A stretch of DNA of 64,000 nucleotides from Chitinophagaceae bacterium (GCA_947447465.1 CANFKE010000011.1:1-64000), one strand, 5' to 3'; shown: positions 52,190-60,426, counted from the first letter of the stretch. The notes: a model not told the origin generated them from the letters alone. Program-made: numbers and translations.

Positions 52190-52948
52190 TTACCTGGCCT
52201 TATAAAATTTTAAATTCAGTTGTTCTCCATCAAACACGGCATAACTGTCATACCGTATCCAGTCTCCAAGGTTAACATACATACTTTTATCGGTCAGCGG
52301 ATATTCAATTGCAATATGCCTGTGTCCGAATATAAAATAATCAATAGGTTCGTTCTTTAGTTCTTCGCGGGCAAATTGTACCAGCCATTCTTCTTCTCCC
52401 AAAAATTTCACTTCAGGCGTATCCGCATGTTTGGGACCCAGCCTGCTTAGCCAACCGGCCATACCTACGCCTGTATCGGGGTGTAATCTGCGGTATAACC
52501 ATTGGGAGAATTGATTACTCATTACTTTCTTCAGCAACTTATAGCCATGGTCTCCGGGACCAAGTCCATCTCCATGCCCAATGAAAAAGCGCTTACCATT
52601 GTACTCTCTCACAATAGGGCCATAGTGTACCGGCACCTTCATCTCTTCTTCAAAGTAGCCTTGCATCCATAGATCATGATTGCCTGTGAATACCTCTATC
52701 TGCAGACCATTATCGCTGAGAGCTGCCAGCTTTCCGAGGAAACGGGTAAAGCCCTTGGGTACCACATGCCTGTATTCGAACCATGTGTCAAAAATATCGC
52801 CCACCAAATAGAGGATATGCGCATCAGCAGCGATCTCGTCGAGCCAGCTACACAAGCGCTTTTCACGCTCTATGCTGGAAGCACGATCGGGAATCCCCAA
52901 ATGAAAATCGGAGGCGAAATATACCTTTTTACCTTTTGGCAATTCCAT
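52190..52948 (-). CDS. lpxH: UDP-2,3-diacylglucosamine hydrolase LpxH
   Basis: Cleaves UDP-diacylglucosamine to lipid X in lipid A synthesis, at the inner membrane. The 252-residue calcineurin-like phosphoesterase shows all metal motifs: SDFHLG (DxH), VGDIFDTW (GD), TGNHDLW (GNHD), a lone His region GHGDGLGPGD, and FGHRHIAIEY (GHxH). First gene of a three-gene operon with sixA and the kinase/RapZ-C fusion. A TAACTTTG promoter element is just upstream. Confidence 0.93.
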   Translation of the reverse strand: MELPKGKKVYFASDFHLGIPDRASSIEREKRLCSWLDEIAADAHILYLVGDIFDTWFEYRHVVPKGFTRFLGKLAALSDNGLQIEVFTGNHDLWMQGYFEEEMKVPVHYGPIVREYNGKRFFIGHGDGLGPGDHGYKLLKKVMSNQFSQWLYRRLHPDTGVGMAGWLSRLGPKHADTPEVKFLGEEEWLVQFAREELKNEPIDYFIFGHRHIAIEYPLTDKSMYVNLGDWIRYDSYAVFDGEQLNLKFYKAR

Positions 52949-52955
52949 GAGGGTG

Positions 52956-52963
52956 CAAAGTTA
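52956..52963 (-). promoter_or_regulatory. -7 element of the lpxH operon
   Basis: TAACTTTG on the minus strand, ending 8 bases before the lpxH ATG. Confidence 0.5.
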
Positions 52964-53005
52964 CTTAAAAGGGGGTTAAAAGGGAGAGCCCTGAGCACGT
53001 TATAC

Positions 53006-53038
53006 AAAAAAAATACCCTGCATAAGTAATGCAGGGTA
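53006..53038 (-). terminator. Terminator of the beta-barrel cluster
   Basis: TACCCTGCAT pairs with ATGCAGGGTA; on the minus strand a run of eight T follows. About 24 bases past the stop of the gene at 53062. Confidence 0.85.
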
Positions 53039-53061
53039 AGTATCAGTTATTCAGTAAGCGC

Positions 53062-53784
53062 TTATTTGTCACGCTCTCTTCTGTAAGTGTCTTTGAATTT
53101 GTGCATCACACCAAAAGTAAGTGTGAGATAACCCGGGTGAAAATTAGCTCCTGCAGTAGCATCAGGCTGACTAAGGTCGCCTGCAGGCATGAAGCTGAAT
53201 CCTTCATTGATGGTAGCCTGCCATGTTTTGGTCAATGGGAAGTGCTGTTTCAAACCAAAGCCAAAGCGAAGAGCGACAGGGTTAACACGGTAACCACTTG
53301 CGTAAGTTGAATCATACAAAGGTAAAATACCACCTGTGAATGAAGAAGTATGATACTCGCGGGTAGTCTGATCTCCGGAAACCTTGAAACCTACAGAAGC
53401 ATAAGCATACACATGAAGGTATTCGCGGAATCGGCCTACTCCCAGATCTATAGTTGGTGCGAAGTGAACGTATGAACTTTTGTGGATGACATTAGTACCT
53501 ACCACGCCACTATTAGTAGCATCGGGAGTTCTCTTTTCGTACTCAAAAGAATACTGCTCAAAACCTGCATTAGCACCCAGATACCAATGGTGAGCAACCC
53601 TGCGGAGGTAATAAAAATCACCGGTAAAAGTATAGCGGACATTATAATCAGGCACTGCAACAGATGAATTAGCTCCGTTGCTGAAAGTAGGTCTTCCTGC
53701 TCCCAACTCAAGCCCTATCCTGTTTTGAGCGAAGGAATAACCAGCACAAACCAATAATAGTAGTGTAAGTATTTTACATTTCAT
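53062..53784 (-). CDS. Outer-membrane beta-barrel, tandem paralogue 3
   Basis: A 240-residue outer-membrane protein. Signal peptide 1-19 (ends YSFAQ), then NRIGLELGAG, FYYLRRVAHHWYLGANAGFEQ, FAPTIDLGVGRF and LRFGFGLKQHFPLTKTWQATINEGFSFMP, closing with GYLTLTFGVMHKF. It is obviously paralogous to the gene at 54640 (same QNRIGLE opening and GLKQHFPL block) and more distantly to the one at 53858. The ligand is unknown; small barrels of this type may be structural or solute-specific. Third of the three on the minus strand. Confidence 0.7.
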   Translation of the reverse strand: MKCKILTLLLLVCAGYSFAQNRIGLELGAGRPTFSNGANSSVAVPDYNVRYTFTGDFYYLRRVAHHWYLGANAGFEQYSFEYEKRTPDATNSGVVGTNVIHKSSYVHFAPTIDLGVGRFREYLHVYAYASVGFKVSGDQTTREYHTSSFTGGILPLYDSTYASGYRVNPVALRFGFGLKQHFPLTKTWQATINEGFSFMPAGDLSQPDATAGANFHPGYLTLTFGVMHKFKDTYRRERDK

Positions 53785-53857
53785 GGGCGAAAAATAAGCA
53801 AATTTTCATTTGTAAGCGATAAAAACGGAAGAATTATTTGTGTTTCAGGCCTTGAAA

Positions 53858-54511
53858 CTACTTTTTGACAAACTTCCAGCCAAAACCTATCCTTATGGAA
53901 ATGTATGTAGGTCTGAATATCTGGCCTACATTGTTATTTATTTTGGCATCAGCAGGATCATTGATCTCACTTAGTTTGGTGGCCATAAAGCCAACATCCT
54001 CTGTTATGTTCATATAAAATTTCTGGCTGACATTGAAATATTCACTCAGTCCCATACCCAGCCTGAAGACCATTTTATTGATATTTTCCGGTTTACCGAT
54101 AGTGCTGTCATAAGTAGTTGCTCCCTGTCGATCCCACTTATGCAATGTATCAACGGCATTCATATTGAATCCTGCACCACCGGTAAGATAAAAGTGTGTA
54201 TTCCCGTATTTGCCTATTCTCAGATCTATGACCGGAGAAAAGAACGCATAGGTGCTGTTGTGACGAAGACTGCCACCTACCAATTGTGCATTTTCCCGAT
54301 CGTAATACAGGTTGTACTGCTGCAGAAAGAGTGAAGCTCCGATATTTACCCTGTATGGCATCCCTTTGAAGAAACTAAGGCCCGCAGATATACCTGCATC
54401 ATAATTGTGCCTTGTAGCCACACCTGCACCACCCCATAGCTGAATGAAAGTAGCACTGAAACCCGAAAAACTAAGGAGTGTGAATAGCGTAATAAGTGAT
54501 ATTCGTTTCAT
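53858..54511 (-). CDS. Outer-membrane beta-barrel, tandem paralogue 2
   Basis: A 217-residue outer-membrane protein with signal peptide 1-19 (SFSGFSAT), followed by a barrel: FIQLWGGAGVATRH, AGLSFFKG, NSTYAFFSPVIDLRIGKYGNTHFYLTGGAGFNM, FRLGMGLSEYFNVSQKFYMNITEDVGFMATKL and a final YISIRIGFGWKFVKK. Its strand order matches the flanking paralogues (FxPxxDLxxGxx, FRLGxGLxxxF, NIxExxxFM) but it is the most divergent. Located between them, forming a three-gene array. Function unknown. Confidence 0.65.
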   Translation of the reverse strand: MKRISLITLFTLLSFSGFSATFIQLWGGAGVATRHNYDAGISAGLSFFKGMPYRVNIGASLFLQQYNLYYDRENAQLVGGSLRHNSTYAFFSPVIDLRIGKYGNTHFYLTGGAGFNMNAVDTLHKWDRQGATTYDSTIGKPENINKMVFRLGMGLSEYFNVSQKFYMNITEDVGFMATKLSEINDPADAKINNNVGQIFRPTYISIRIGFGWKFVKK

Positions 54512-54592
54512 AGTTGAAAATTAATGAATTTTTTATTTGATCTATAACAATGTTACCATTTAATTTCTGACAGACTGAGATATATGTGCATC

Positions 54593-54620
54593 AAAAAGGC
54601 CTGCTTTTCAGCAGGCCTTT
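54593..54620 (-). terminator. Terminator of barrel paralogue 1
   Basis: AAAGGCCTGC and its complement around a 6-base loop, followed by TTTTTG on the minus strand; 20 bases past the stop of the gene at 54640. Confidence 0.8.
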
Positions 54621-54639
54621 AATAGATATTTCGTTCGTA

Positions 54640-55323
54640 TTATTCTTTAGTTGCTTGCTGATGCTTTGGTCTGTGGAACTTACGCATGATACCCATCTGC
54701 AGATTGAAATAACCCGGATGTATCGCTTCATCATTGGTATTACCCAAATGAGTAAGATCTGTAGCCATGTAGTAGAATGCCTCTGACATGGTCACATGCC
54801 ACATTCTGCTCAATGGGAAATGTTGTTTCAGACCAAATCCCGGACGGAAAATGAAATTACTGATGGTAGATGATGAATTGTAAGTAGTGTATGGTACACT
54901 GGCAGCACCATTGATGAACTCGCTGGTAGTCTGATTTCCGTTGGTAAGGAAGCCCATGTTCATGGCAATGAAAATGTGCATATACTGATAGCGACCCAGT
55001 CCGAAATCTACGGTCGGAGCAACAGTAAAGTAAGAACTGTTGTGGTCTATCTGTATTTTACCACCATTTGTCTTGCTATAGAAGAAGGAATTAGCTTCCA
55101 ATCCCAGCTTAGCGCCAAGATAAACATGACGATCGAGCTTACGCATATAATACAAACCTACGTTTGGCTTGATATTGACAGACTGAGTAGAGCCGATAAG
55201 CTGGTTATCAGAACGTCCGGAGAAGGTACAACCTGATGCACCAAACTCTAGACCGATCCTGTTTTGAGCAAAGGAATATGTCGAAAGACCCAGAAAAAGG
55301 GCTATTAGTAAAATATTCTTCAT
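54640..55323 (-). CDS. Outer-membrane beta-barrel, tandem paralogue 1
   Basis: A 227-residue outer-membrane protein: signal peptide 1-19 (STYSFAQ), NRIGLEFGASGCTFSG, GLYYMRKLDRHVYLGAKLGLEANSF, TVAPTVDFGLGRYQYMHIFIAMNMGF, and GFGLKQHFPLSRMWHVTMSEAFYYMATDL. It shares whole segments with the gene at 53062. Its ATG overlaps the stop of the 3-hydroxyacyl-CoA dehydrogenase gene (ATGA), so translation is coupled to a metabolic enzyme, which is unusual for a barrel. Function unknown. Confidence 0.7.
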   Translation of the reverse strand: MKNILLIALFLGLSTYSFAQNRIGLEFGASGCTFSGRSDNQLIGSTQSVNIKPNVGLYYMRKLDRHVYLGAKLGLEANSFFYSKTNGGKIQIDHNSSYFTVAPTVDFGLGRYQYMHIFIAMNMGFLTNGNQTTSEFINGAASVPYTTYNSSSTISNFIFRPGFGLKQHFPLSRMWHVTMSEAFYYMATDLTHLGNTNDEAIHPGYFNLQMGIMRKFHRPKHQQATKE

Positions 55324-56492
55324 TTCGTAAAATTAGAAATTAATTTCTCATTTGCAAATACATGTTTTCTGAGCAGCACACTTGCGCGGTATCTATCCTC
55401 GTGATAGTCGTTGTAAAGTGCGTCCAATTGCGCCAGACAATCAGCTGCCCCCCACTCGTCGGCCCACTGCAGCAAGCCTTTCGGGTAATTTACCCCCTTG
55501 GTCATAGCTATTTCCAGATCCATTGCCGAGGCTACATTCAAATGCAATGCATCTACCGCTTCATTGATCAACATGGCCAGAATACGGTCACATATTTTTT
55601 TACCTAATTCCATATCCTTGGTCGGTTCCGGCATTGCGGCACCCGAGGCATAATTATAAAACCCTCTACCGCTCTTTCTACCCAACCATCCTGCCTCCAA
55701 CAAACGCTTCTGTGAAAATGAAGGTTTATAACGCGTATCATAGAAAAAAGACTGGAATACGGTTTCAGTCACTACATAATTCACGTCATGACCAATGTAA
55801 TCCATCAATGTGAAAGGTCCCATCTTAAAGCCGCCAATCTCGGTCATGGCCCAGTCGATGGTAGCCATATCTGCAATGCCTTCTTCATAGATACGGATGG
55901 CTTCGCCATAAAAAGGACGCGCCACACGATTGACGATGAAACCAGGGGTATCTTTTGCCAATACAGCAACCTTACCCCAATCCTGCATGAGATCACGCGC
56001 CATCGTAACCAATTCGGGGTTGGTCTGAATTGCCGGTATCACCTCTACCAACGCCATAAGAGGCGCGGGGTTGAAGAAGTGTAAACCCATTACTCTTGAC
56101 GGATTGACACATGCCGCAGCTATTGAGGTAATGGACAATGAGGATGTATTACTTGCCAGTATGCATGTATCACTCACCACCTTTTCCACCTCGGCAAAAA
56201 CAGCCTTCTTTACATCCAGCTTCTCTACTATAGCCTCAATAATAAGTTCGCAAGTGGCGAAGGCATGAATATCATCAGCAAATATGAGCCTGTGCAGCAC
56301 ATCGGCAGCAGAGGTGATCTTACCTTTTTCTTCCAGCTTCTGTAATGTAGCCGTAAGGTTTGTTTTAGCCTTATCGAGCGATGCTTTGTTATTGTCATAG
56401 ACCACAACGCTGTGACCGGCCATAGCGGCTACCTGCCCTATGCCTGCACCCATTGCCCCCGAACCTATGATACCTATTATCTGTTTTTGCAT
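55320..56492 (-). CDS. 3-hydroxyacyl-CoA dehydrogenase
   Basis: NAD-dependent oxidation of 3-hydroxyacyl-CoA. The 390-residue protein has the dinucleotide motif IIGIIGSGAMGAGIGQVAAMAG at the N-terminus, the catalytic region LASNTSSLSITSIA and VMGLHFFNPAPLMALVEVIPA with the active His near residue 138, then two C-terminal 6PGDH-like helical domains (DTPGFIVNRVARPFYGEAIRI; GVNYPKGLLQWADEWGA). Longer than a simple HbdA, shorter than PaaH of E. coli. It may act in phenylacetate or fatty-acid breakdown. The start at 56492 is preferred; 56507 is also ATG. It lies 45 bases after the FAH gene. Confidence 0.9.
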   Translation of the reverse strand: MQKQIIGIIGSGAMGAGIGQVAAMAGHSVVVYDNNKASLDKAKTNLTATLQKLEEKGKITSAADVLHRLIFADDIHAFATCELIIEAIVEKLDVKKAVFAEVEKVVSDTCILASNTSSLSITSIAAACVNPSRVMGLHFFNPAPLMALVEVIPAIQTNPELVTMARDLMQDWGKVAVLAKDTPGFIVNRVARPFYGEAIRIYEEGIADMATIDWAMTEIGGFKMGPFTLMDYIGHDVNYVVTETVFQSFFYDTRYKPSFSQKRLLEAGWLGRKSGRGFYNYASGAAMPEPTKDMELGKKICDRILAMLINEAVDALHLNVASAMDLEIAMTKGVNYPKGLLQWADEWGAADCLAQLDALYNDYHEDRYRASVLLRKHVFANEKLISNFTK

Positions 56493-56536
56493 GTTGGTAT
56501 AATACATTTATATCGCCCTTCAGGGCTACTTTCAAT

Positions 56537-57547
56537 TTACTTCCCCATCTTCTTCTCTGCCAAAATACTCCAGCTAGGATCTTCGAGTGTGATGGTATTT
56601 GACAACTTACCCAGGCCATCTATTTCCATTTCTACCACATCGCCTACCTGCAGCCACTGCTCTTTGTAGTCAGGGTTATTCAGTTTGCCGGTACCGTTCA
56701 ATTCAAGGAAACAGCCTGTTCCTACCGTACCGCTGCCTATTACATCGCCCGGAAGGATATCTGCACCATAAGCACAACGTTCAATGATCTCAGCAAATGT
56801 CCAGTCCATATCGGCAACACTACCGCGGCTTACCTCAATACCATTGACCGTGCAGGTCATAGTAAGGTTATAAGCTGCACCTGTATGATTTGGCTTTGCC
56901 GATGTCTTGTATTGTTCCAGTTCATCGGGAGTGACCATCCATGGACCTATTACCGTTGAAAAGTCCTTACCCTTAGCAGGTCCCAGGTTCAGCAACATTT
57001 CTTCCATCTGCAGGGTACGTGCGCTCATGTCGTTCATGATCATGTATCCGGCAATGTATTTATCAGCATCTGCAGCACGTACATTACGGCCTTTGCGACC
57101 CAATACTACCGCTGCTTCCAGCTCAAAGTCAAGCTTCTTCAGATGATCGGGCATAACAGGTATGTTGCCCGGACCTTGTATTGCATTATGATTAGTAAAG
57201 TAGAAGATAGGATATTGATCGAACTCAGCGATCATATCTACCTTGCGATTGCGGCGCGCAGCAGCTACGTGCTGACGAAACGCGTAACCATCGCGGCATG
57301 AAGTAGGATTGGGTACAGGCGCCAGAATGTGCGCGCTTGCAAAATCAATACCCATTTCAGCATACTTACCTGCCTTTATTTCTTCTTCCGCTTTGCGCAT
57401 TGCATCGCTGGCAGCGTCCCAGTCGTTGAGTGCAGCAGCCATGGTAGCCGGTAGCTTTGCATTGATACCATTGGTATCGAACAATCTGTTATTGACATAG
57501 ATAGCCAACTGCTGTTGACCATTTTTCGAATATGTAACCAGTTTCAT
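56537..57547 (-). CDS. Fumarylacetoacetate hydrolase family protein
   Basis: A 336-residue FAH-family enzyme, hydrolysing a C-C bond in a diketo acid. Family features are SCRDGYAFRQHVAAARRNR, LDFELEAAVVLGRKGRNV (metal-binding Glu pair), GYMIMNDMSARTLQ, GKDFSTVIGPWMVTPDEL, and IIERCAYGADILPGDVIGSGTVGTGC. The metal ligands look intact. In Bacteroidota such genes are linked to aromatic acid breakdown (homogentisate or related). Same direction as the 3-hydroxyacyl-CoA dehydrogenase, probably one transcript. Exact substrate unknown. Confidence 0.9.
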   Translation of the reverse strand: MKLVTYSKNGQQQLAIYVNNRLFDTNGINAKLPATMAAALNDWDAASDAMRKAEEEIKAGKYAEMGIDFASAHILAPVPNPTSCRDGYAFRQHVAAARRNRKVDMIAEFDQYPIFYFTNHNAIQGPGNIPVMPDHLKKLDFELEAAVVLGRKGRNVRAADADKYIAGYMIMNDMSARTLQMEEMLLNLGPAKGKDFSTVIGPWMVTPDELEQYKTSAKPNHTGAAYNLTMTCTVNGIEVSRGSVADMDWTFAEIIERCAYGADILPGDVIGSGTVGTGCFLELNGTGKLNNPDYKEQWLQVGDVVEMEIDGLGKLSNTITLEDPSWSILAEKKMGK

Positions 57548-57630
57548 GAATTCTCAGTTTGAGGTGTAAAATTAATTGTTACGCTGACAAATAACACTAT
57601 TCTGAGAATAACATTAATTTACGCCTACAA

Positions 57631-57960
57631 ATGAATGATTTTTTCATGAATGAACTACAGGAAACAGCCATAGCCTTAGAGCAGGATTACGGCCTACAGG
57701 TACCCGAAGAAATATCGGAGGAGACCATATTGCAGCGCCTTGCAGAAAGGGTAGCCGTTCTGGTGGGACAAGGTGCTGAATCATTCTTTCAGATGATGTA
57801 CAGGCTGGATATTTCTGAAAAGAAACTCAATGAAGCAATTGGCACACCAGATGTAGCCCAGCGAATAGCGCGACTTATCTACGACCGCCAGGTGCAAAAG
57901 ATACGCAGCAGAGCATTTTTTAAGGGTGGAGGTACGATAGAAGATGATCTGAAATGGTAG
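57631..57960 (+). CDS. Conserved-looking small protein of unknown function
   Basis: A 109-residue soluble, acidic protein: AIALEQDYGLQVPEEISEETILQRLAERVAVLVGQGAESFFQMMYRLDISEKKLNEAI, then RIARLIYDRQVQKIRSRAFFKGGG. Predicted all-helical, with no signal or known domain. ATG at 57631; a second Met is 5 codons later. It is followed directly by the third dispersed hairpin repeat and is divergent from the FAH gene. It may be a lineage-specific family. Confidence 0.65.
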   Translation: MNDFFMNELQETAIALEQDYGLQVPEEISEETILQRLAERVAVLVGQGAESFFQMMYRLDISEKKLNEAIGTPDVAQRIARLIYDRQVQKIRSRAFFKGGGTIEDDLKW

Positions 57961-58016
57961 GAACGCTTCGCGAGAGCGGAGGAAGAGAGCAAAGTACGGC
58001 TTTCCCCTTATGCCCC

Positions 58017-58072
58017 AACACGAATACGTCTCGCGCGAATGTTGGAGATCGAGAGCCTCACCCTTACATTCG
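58017..58072 (+). repeat. Dispersed hairpin repeat, family 1, copy 3
   Basis: Same layout as copies 1 and 2: leader ACGAATACGTC, then GAATGT at 58037-58042 paired with ACATTC at 58066-58071, and the loop core TCGAGAGCCTCA. The upper stem is less well paired than in copies 1 and 2. It lies between the convergent ends of the genes at 57960 and 58095. Confidence 0.7.
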
Positions 58073-58094
58073 GAACAATTACAGAACCTTCTCT

Positions 58095-58802
58095 TTACTT
58101 AGTAAACTTATACCCTATACCCCTGATAGAATGAAAATGAGTAGGGTTGCGGCTATCTATCTCGAAATACTTACGGAAGTTCAATATAAAATTATCGATT
58201 GTGCGGGTAGTAGGATAGACATTGTAACCCCATACTATCTGTAGTATCTGCTCTCTGCTTACTACCTCGCCTTCATGCTCTACCAATAGCTTGAGTAGTG
58301 CTGCTTCCTTTTTACTCAGCTCCTGCGTAGCACCGGCTTTATCGATACATTCATGCGCAGAGAAGTCGATCTTGCAACCATCAAATTCATAGGTATCGCC
58401 TATACTTTGTGGTTCTCTTATCTTTTTATTCTTGGTGATCAGCTTATCTACTCTCAGCAATAATTCTTCCAGATTGAAGGGTTTGGTCATGTAATCATCT
58501 CCCCCTTTCTTCAGGCCTTCTACCCTGTCGGCACTGGTGTTGCGCGCGCTCAGGAACATGATAGGTACATCATTGTGCTGCATTCTTATGGTCTCACATA
58601 CAGTGATGCCATCCATTTCCGGCAGCATAATGTCCAGTATGATAAGGTCGAAGTATTCATTCTTTACCGTCTTCATCACACCCGGACCGGTCTCAGCAGT
58701 GGTCACTTCATAACCTTCCAGTTCCAGATTCAGTTTCAGCGCTTCTCTCAGACTTTCTTCATCTTCTGCTATCAATATTGAGGCTCTGGCCGGTTTAGAC
58801 AT
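58095..58802 (-). CDS. OmpR-family response regulator (orphan)
   Basis: A 235-residue regulator: receiver domain 1-120 with acidic pair AEDEESLRE, phosphoacceptor Asp57 in LIILDIMLPEMDG, Ser85 in FLSARN and Lys108 in MTKPF; then an OmpR/PhoB winged-helix (about 135-233; SKKEAALLKLLVEHEGEVVSREQIL, TIDNFILNFRKYFEIDS, FHSIRGIGYKFTK). No histidine kinase gene is adjacent, so its partner is elsewhere. The start is ATG at 58802. Confidence 0.92.
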   Translation of the reverse strand: MSKPARASILIAEDEESLREALKLNLELEGYEVTTAETGPGVMKTVKNEYFDLIILDIMLPEMDGITVCETIRMQHNDVPIMFLSARNTSADRVEGLKKGGDDYMTKPFNLEELLLRVDKLITKNKKIREPQSIGDTYEFDGCKIDFSAHECIDKAGATQELSKKEAALLKLLVEHEGEVVSREQILQIVWGYNVYPTTRTIDNFILNFRKYFEIDSRNPTHFHSIRGIGYKFTK

Positions 58803-58914
58803 GTTACGTGGTGCGTTTAGTAAATAGTAAAATTAATGAATATAGTACTTAAAGAAAAGATAAAATCTATTGAATGGACCAATGGTTTAATAGCCCGACG
58901 AACCGATATCATTG

Positions 58915-59469
58915 TTAACCCCTTGCGGCTGCCATCCACTCGGTTTTGAGGAGGCCTGCAATGACCACATTTTCTATACTGCCATTTCTCACGGCACTCT
59001 GGCGGAGCACCCCTTCTATCTGACATCCCATTCGCTCAGCTACTTTAGCGCTTCGTTTGTTGGCGGCAACAAAGTGTATCTCTATTTTATTCAAACCTAT
59101 CTTGCTGAAGAGAAAGTCGAAAAAGCATTTCAGGCTTTCGGTAATGATCCCTTTGCCTTCATAGTCTTTTACCAACCAATAACCTATCTGGGCTTTCTTT
59201 ACTCTATGGTCCCACTGATGCATGCCTACGCCGCCTATTATCACTCCATCGTAAAAAATACCTAAAGCCAGCGCCTCCTGCATTTCCAACTGTTGCAGCG
59301 CATCTTGTATGAACTGCTCAGAATGCTCCGGTTTGGTGGTGTAGCCTACCCAGTCGAGCCAGGGCCCAAGATGAGAACGCATACTATTTACCGCTGTAAA
59401 CAATGCGTTGGCGTCTTCTCTTACATAAGATCGCAGTGTAATTTTATCATTTACAGGAATAGTTACCAA
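58915..59469 (-). CDS. GNAT family N-acetyltransferase (RimJ/RimL-like)
   Basis: A 184-residue acetyl-CoA-dependent N-acetyltransferase. GNAT features: LRSYVREDANALF at the start, GIFYDGVIIGGVGMHQWD (strands 4-5), QIGYWLVKDYEGKGIITESLKCFFDFLF with the acetyl-CoA loop (K-GKG), and NKRSAKVAERMGCQIEGVLR. It resembles ribosomal protein alanine acetyltransferases (RimJ/RimL) and spermidine-type enzymes; the acceptor is unknown. The gene is 9 bases after lpxD, probably co-transcribed. Confidence 0.88.
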   Translation of the reverse strand: MVTIPVNDKITLRSYVREDANALFTAVNSMRSHLGPWLDWVGYTTKPEHSEQFIQDALQQLEMQEALALGIFYDGVIIGGVGMHQWDHRVKKAQIGYWLVKDYEGKGIITESLKCFFDFLFSKIGLNKIEIHFVAANKRSAKVAERMGCQIEGVLRQSAVRNGSIENVVIAGLLKTEWMAAARG

Positions 59470-59478
59470 TGGCTGTAT

Positions 59479-60426
59479 TTATTTAGTACTGTTCAGTTTT
59501 TGCCAGATCTCAGGCAGGCGCTTTATCCATGCCAATTCCTTCATCTTGGTCTTTGCCTCTTCTACCGGAGACCCAAAATACACTTTTCCGCCATCTACAC
59601 TAGAAGGCACACCCGACTGAGCCAAAATAATTGCCCCCTTGCCTATCGTCAGGTCTTTGTTCACACCTACTTGTCCCCACAGTATCACCTCATCTTCTAT
59701 GTGAGCTACACCGGCTACACCTACCTGCGATGCGAACAGGCAATTCTTGCCCACAACCGTATCATGACCTACCTGTATATGATTATCTAACTTAGTACCC
59801 TTACCTATCACAGTATCTCCGCTTACGCCCCTATCTACGGTGCAGCAAGCACCTATCTCCACATCATCTTCCAGTATGACCCTACCGCAACTGACCATCT
59901 TCTCATATTGAGTATCGCGGGCCTTGTAGCGCTTGAAATAGAATGCGTCCGCACCTATGACCGTACCTGAGTGAATGACTACATTATCGCCGATGATCGT
60001 ATGGTCATATATGGTAACGTTGGGATGAATGAGACAATCCTTACCTATACGCACATGATTACCGACGAATACCCCCGGTTGTATATGCGTTCCTTCTCCT
60101 ATCATAGCACTATCGCTGATCATTTTGGTAGCAGGCTCGAACGGACGAAAGCGCTTAACGATCTTGATATAAGCATCGAACGGGTCTTTGCATACCAATA
60201 AGGTCTTACCGGCAGGACATTCGACATCTTTATTGATAATAATGATGGTAGCCGCTGAGTTAAGGCATTTATCATAGTATTTCTCAAAATCAACAAAAGA
60301 GATATCACCTGGTGTGACCATGTGGATCTCATTGATGCCGGTGGCCATTTGTTCGGTATTACCTCTCAATTCGGAACCTGTAAATTCGGCCAGCCACTGC
60401 ACTGATATCGCTTGTTCAAACTGCAT
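59479..60426 (-). CDS. lpxD: UDP-3-O-acylglucosamine N-acyltransferase LpxD
   Basis: Adds the N-linked hydroxyacyl chain in lipid A synthesis. The 315-residue protein has an N-terminal UDP-binding domain (about 1-100; GDISFVDFEKYYDKCLNS) and a left-handed beta-helix of hexapeptide repeats (VIGEGTHIQPGVFVG, IGKDCLIHPNVTIYDHT, CTVDRGVSGDTVIGKG) with the catalytic-type His in HIQVGHDTVVG (about residue 235). The ATG at 60426 follows a TATTTTTG promoter element; the longer frame begins beyond it. Bacteroidota often have two lpxD-like genes, so this may be one of a pair. Confidence 0.9.
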   Translation of the reverse strand: MQFEQAISVQWLAEFTGSELRGNTEQMATGINEIHMVTPGDISFVDFEKYYDKCLNSAATIIIINKDVECPAGKTLLVCKDPFDAYIKIVKRFRPFEPATKMISDSAMIGEGTHIQPGVFVGNHVRIGKDCLIHPNVTIYDHTIIGDNVVIHSGTVIGADAFYFKRYKARDTQYEKMVSCGRVILEDDVEIGACCTVDRGVSGDTVIGKGTKLDNHIQVGHDTVVGKNCLFASQVGVAGVAHIEDEVILWGQVGVNKDLTIGKGAIILAQSGVPSSVDGGKVYFGSPVEEAKTKMKELAWIKRLPEIWQKLNSTK

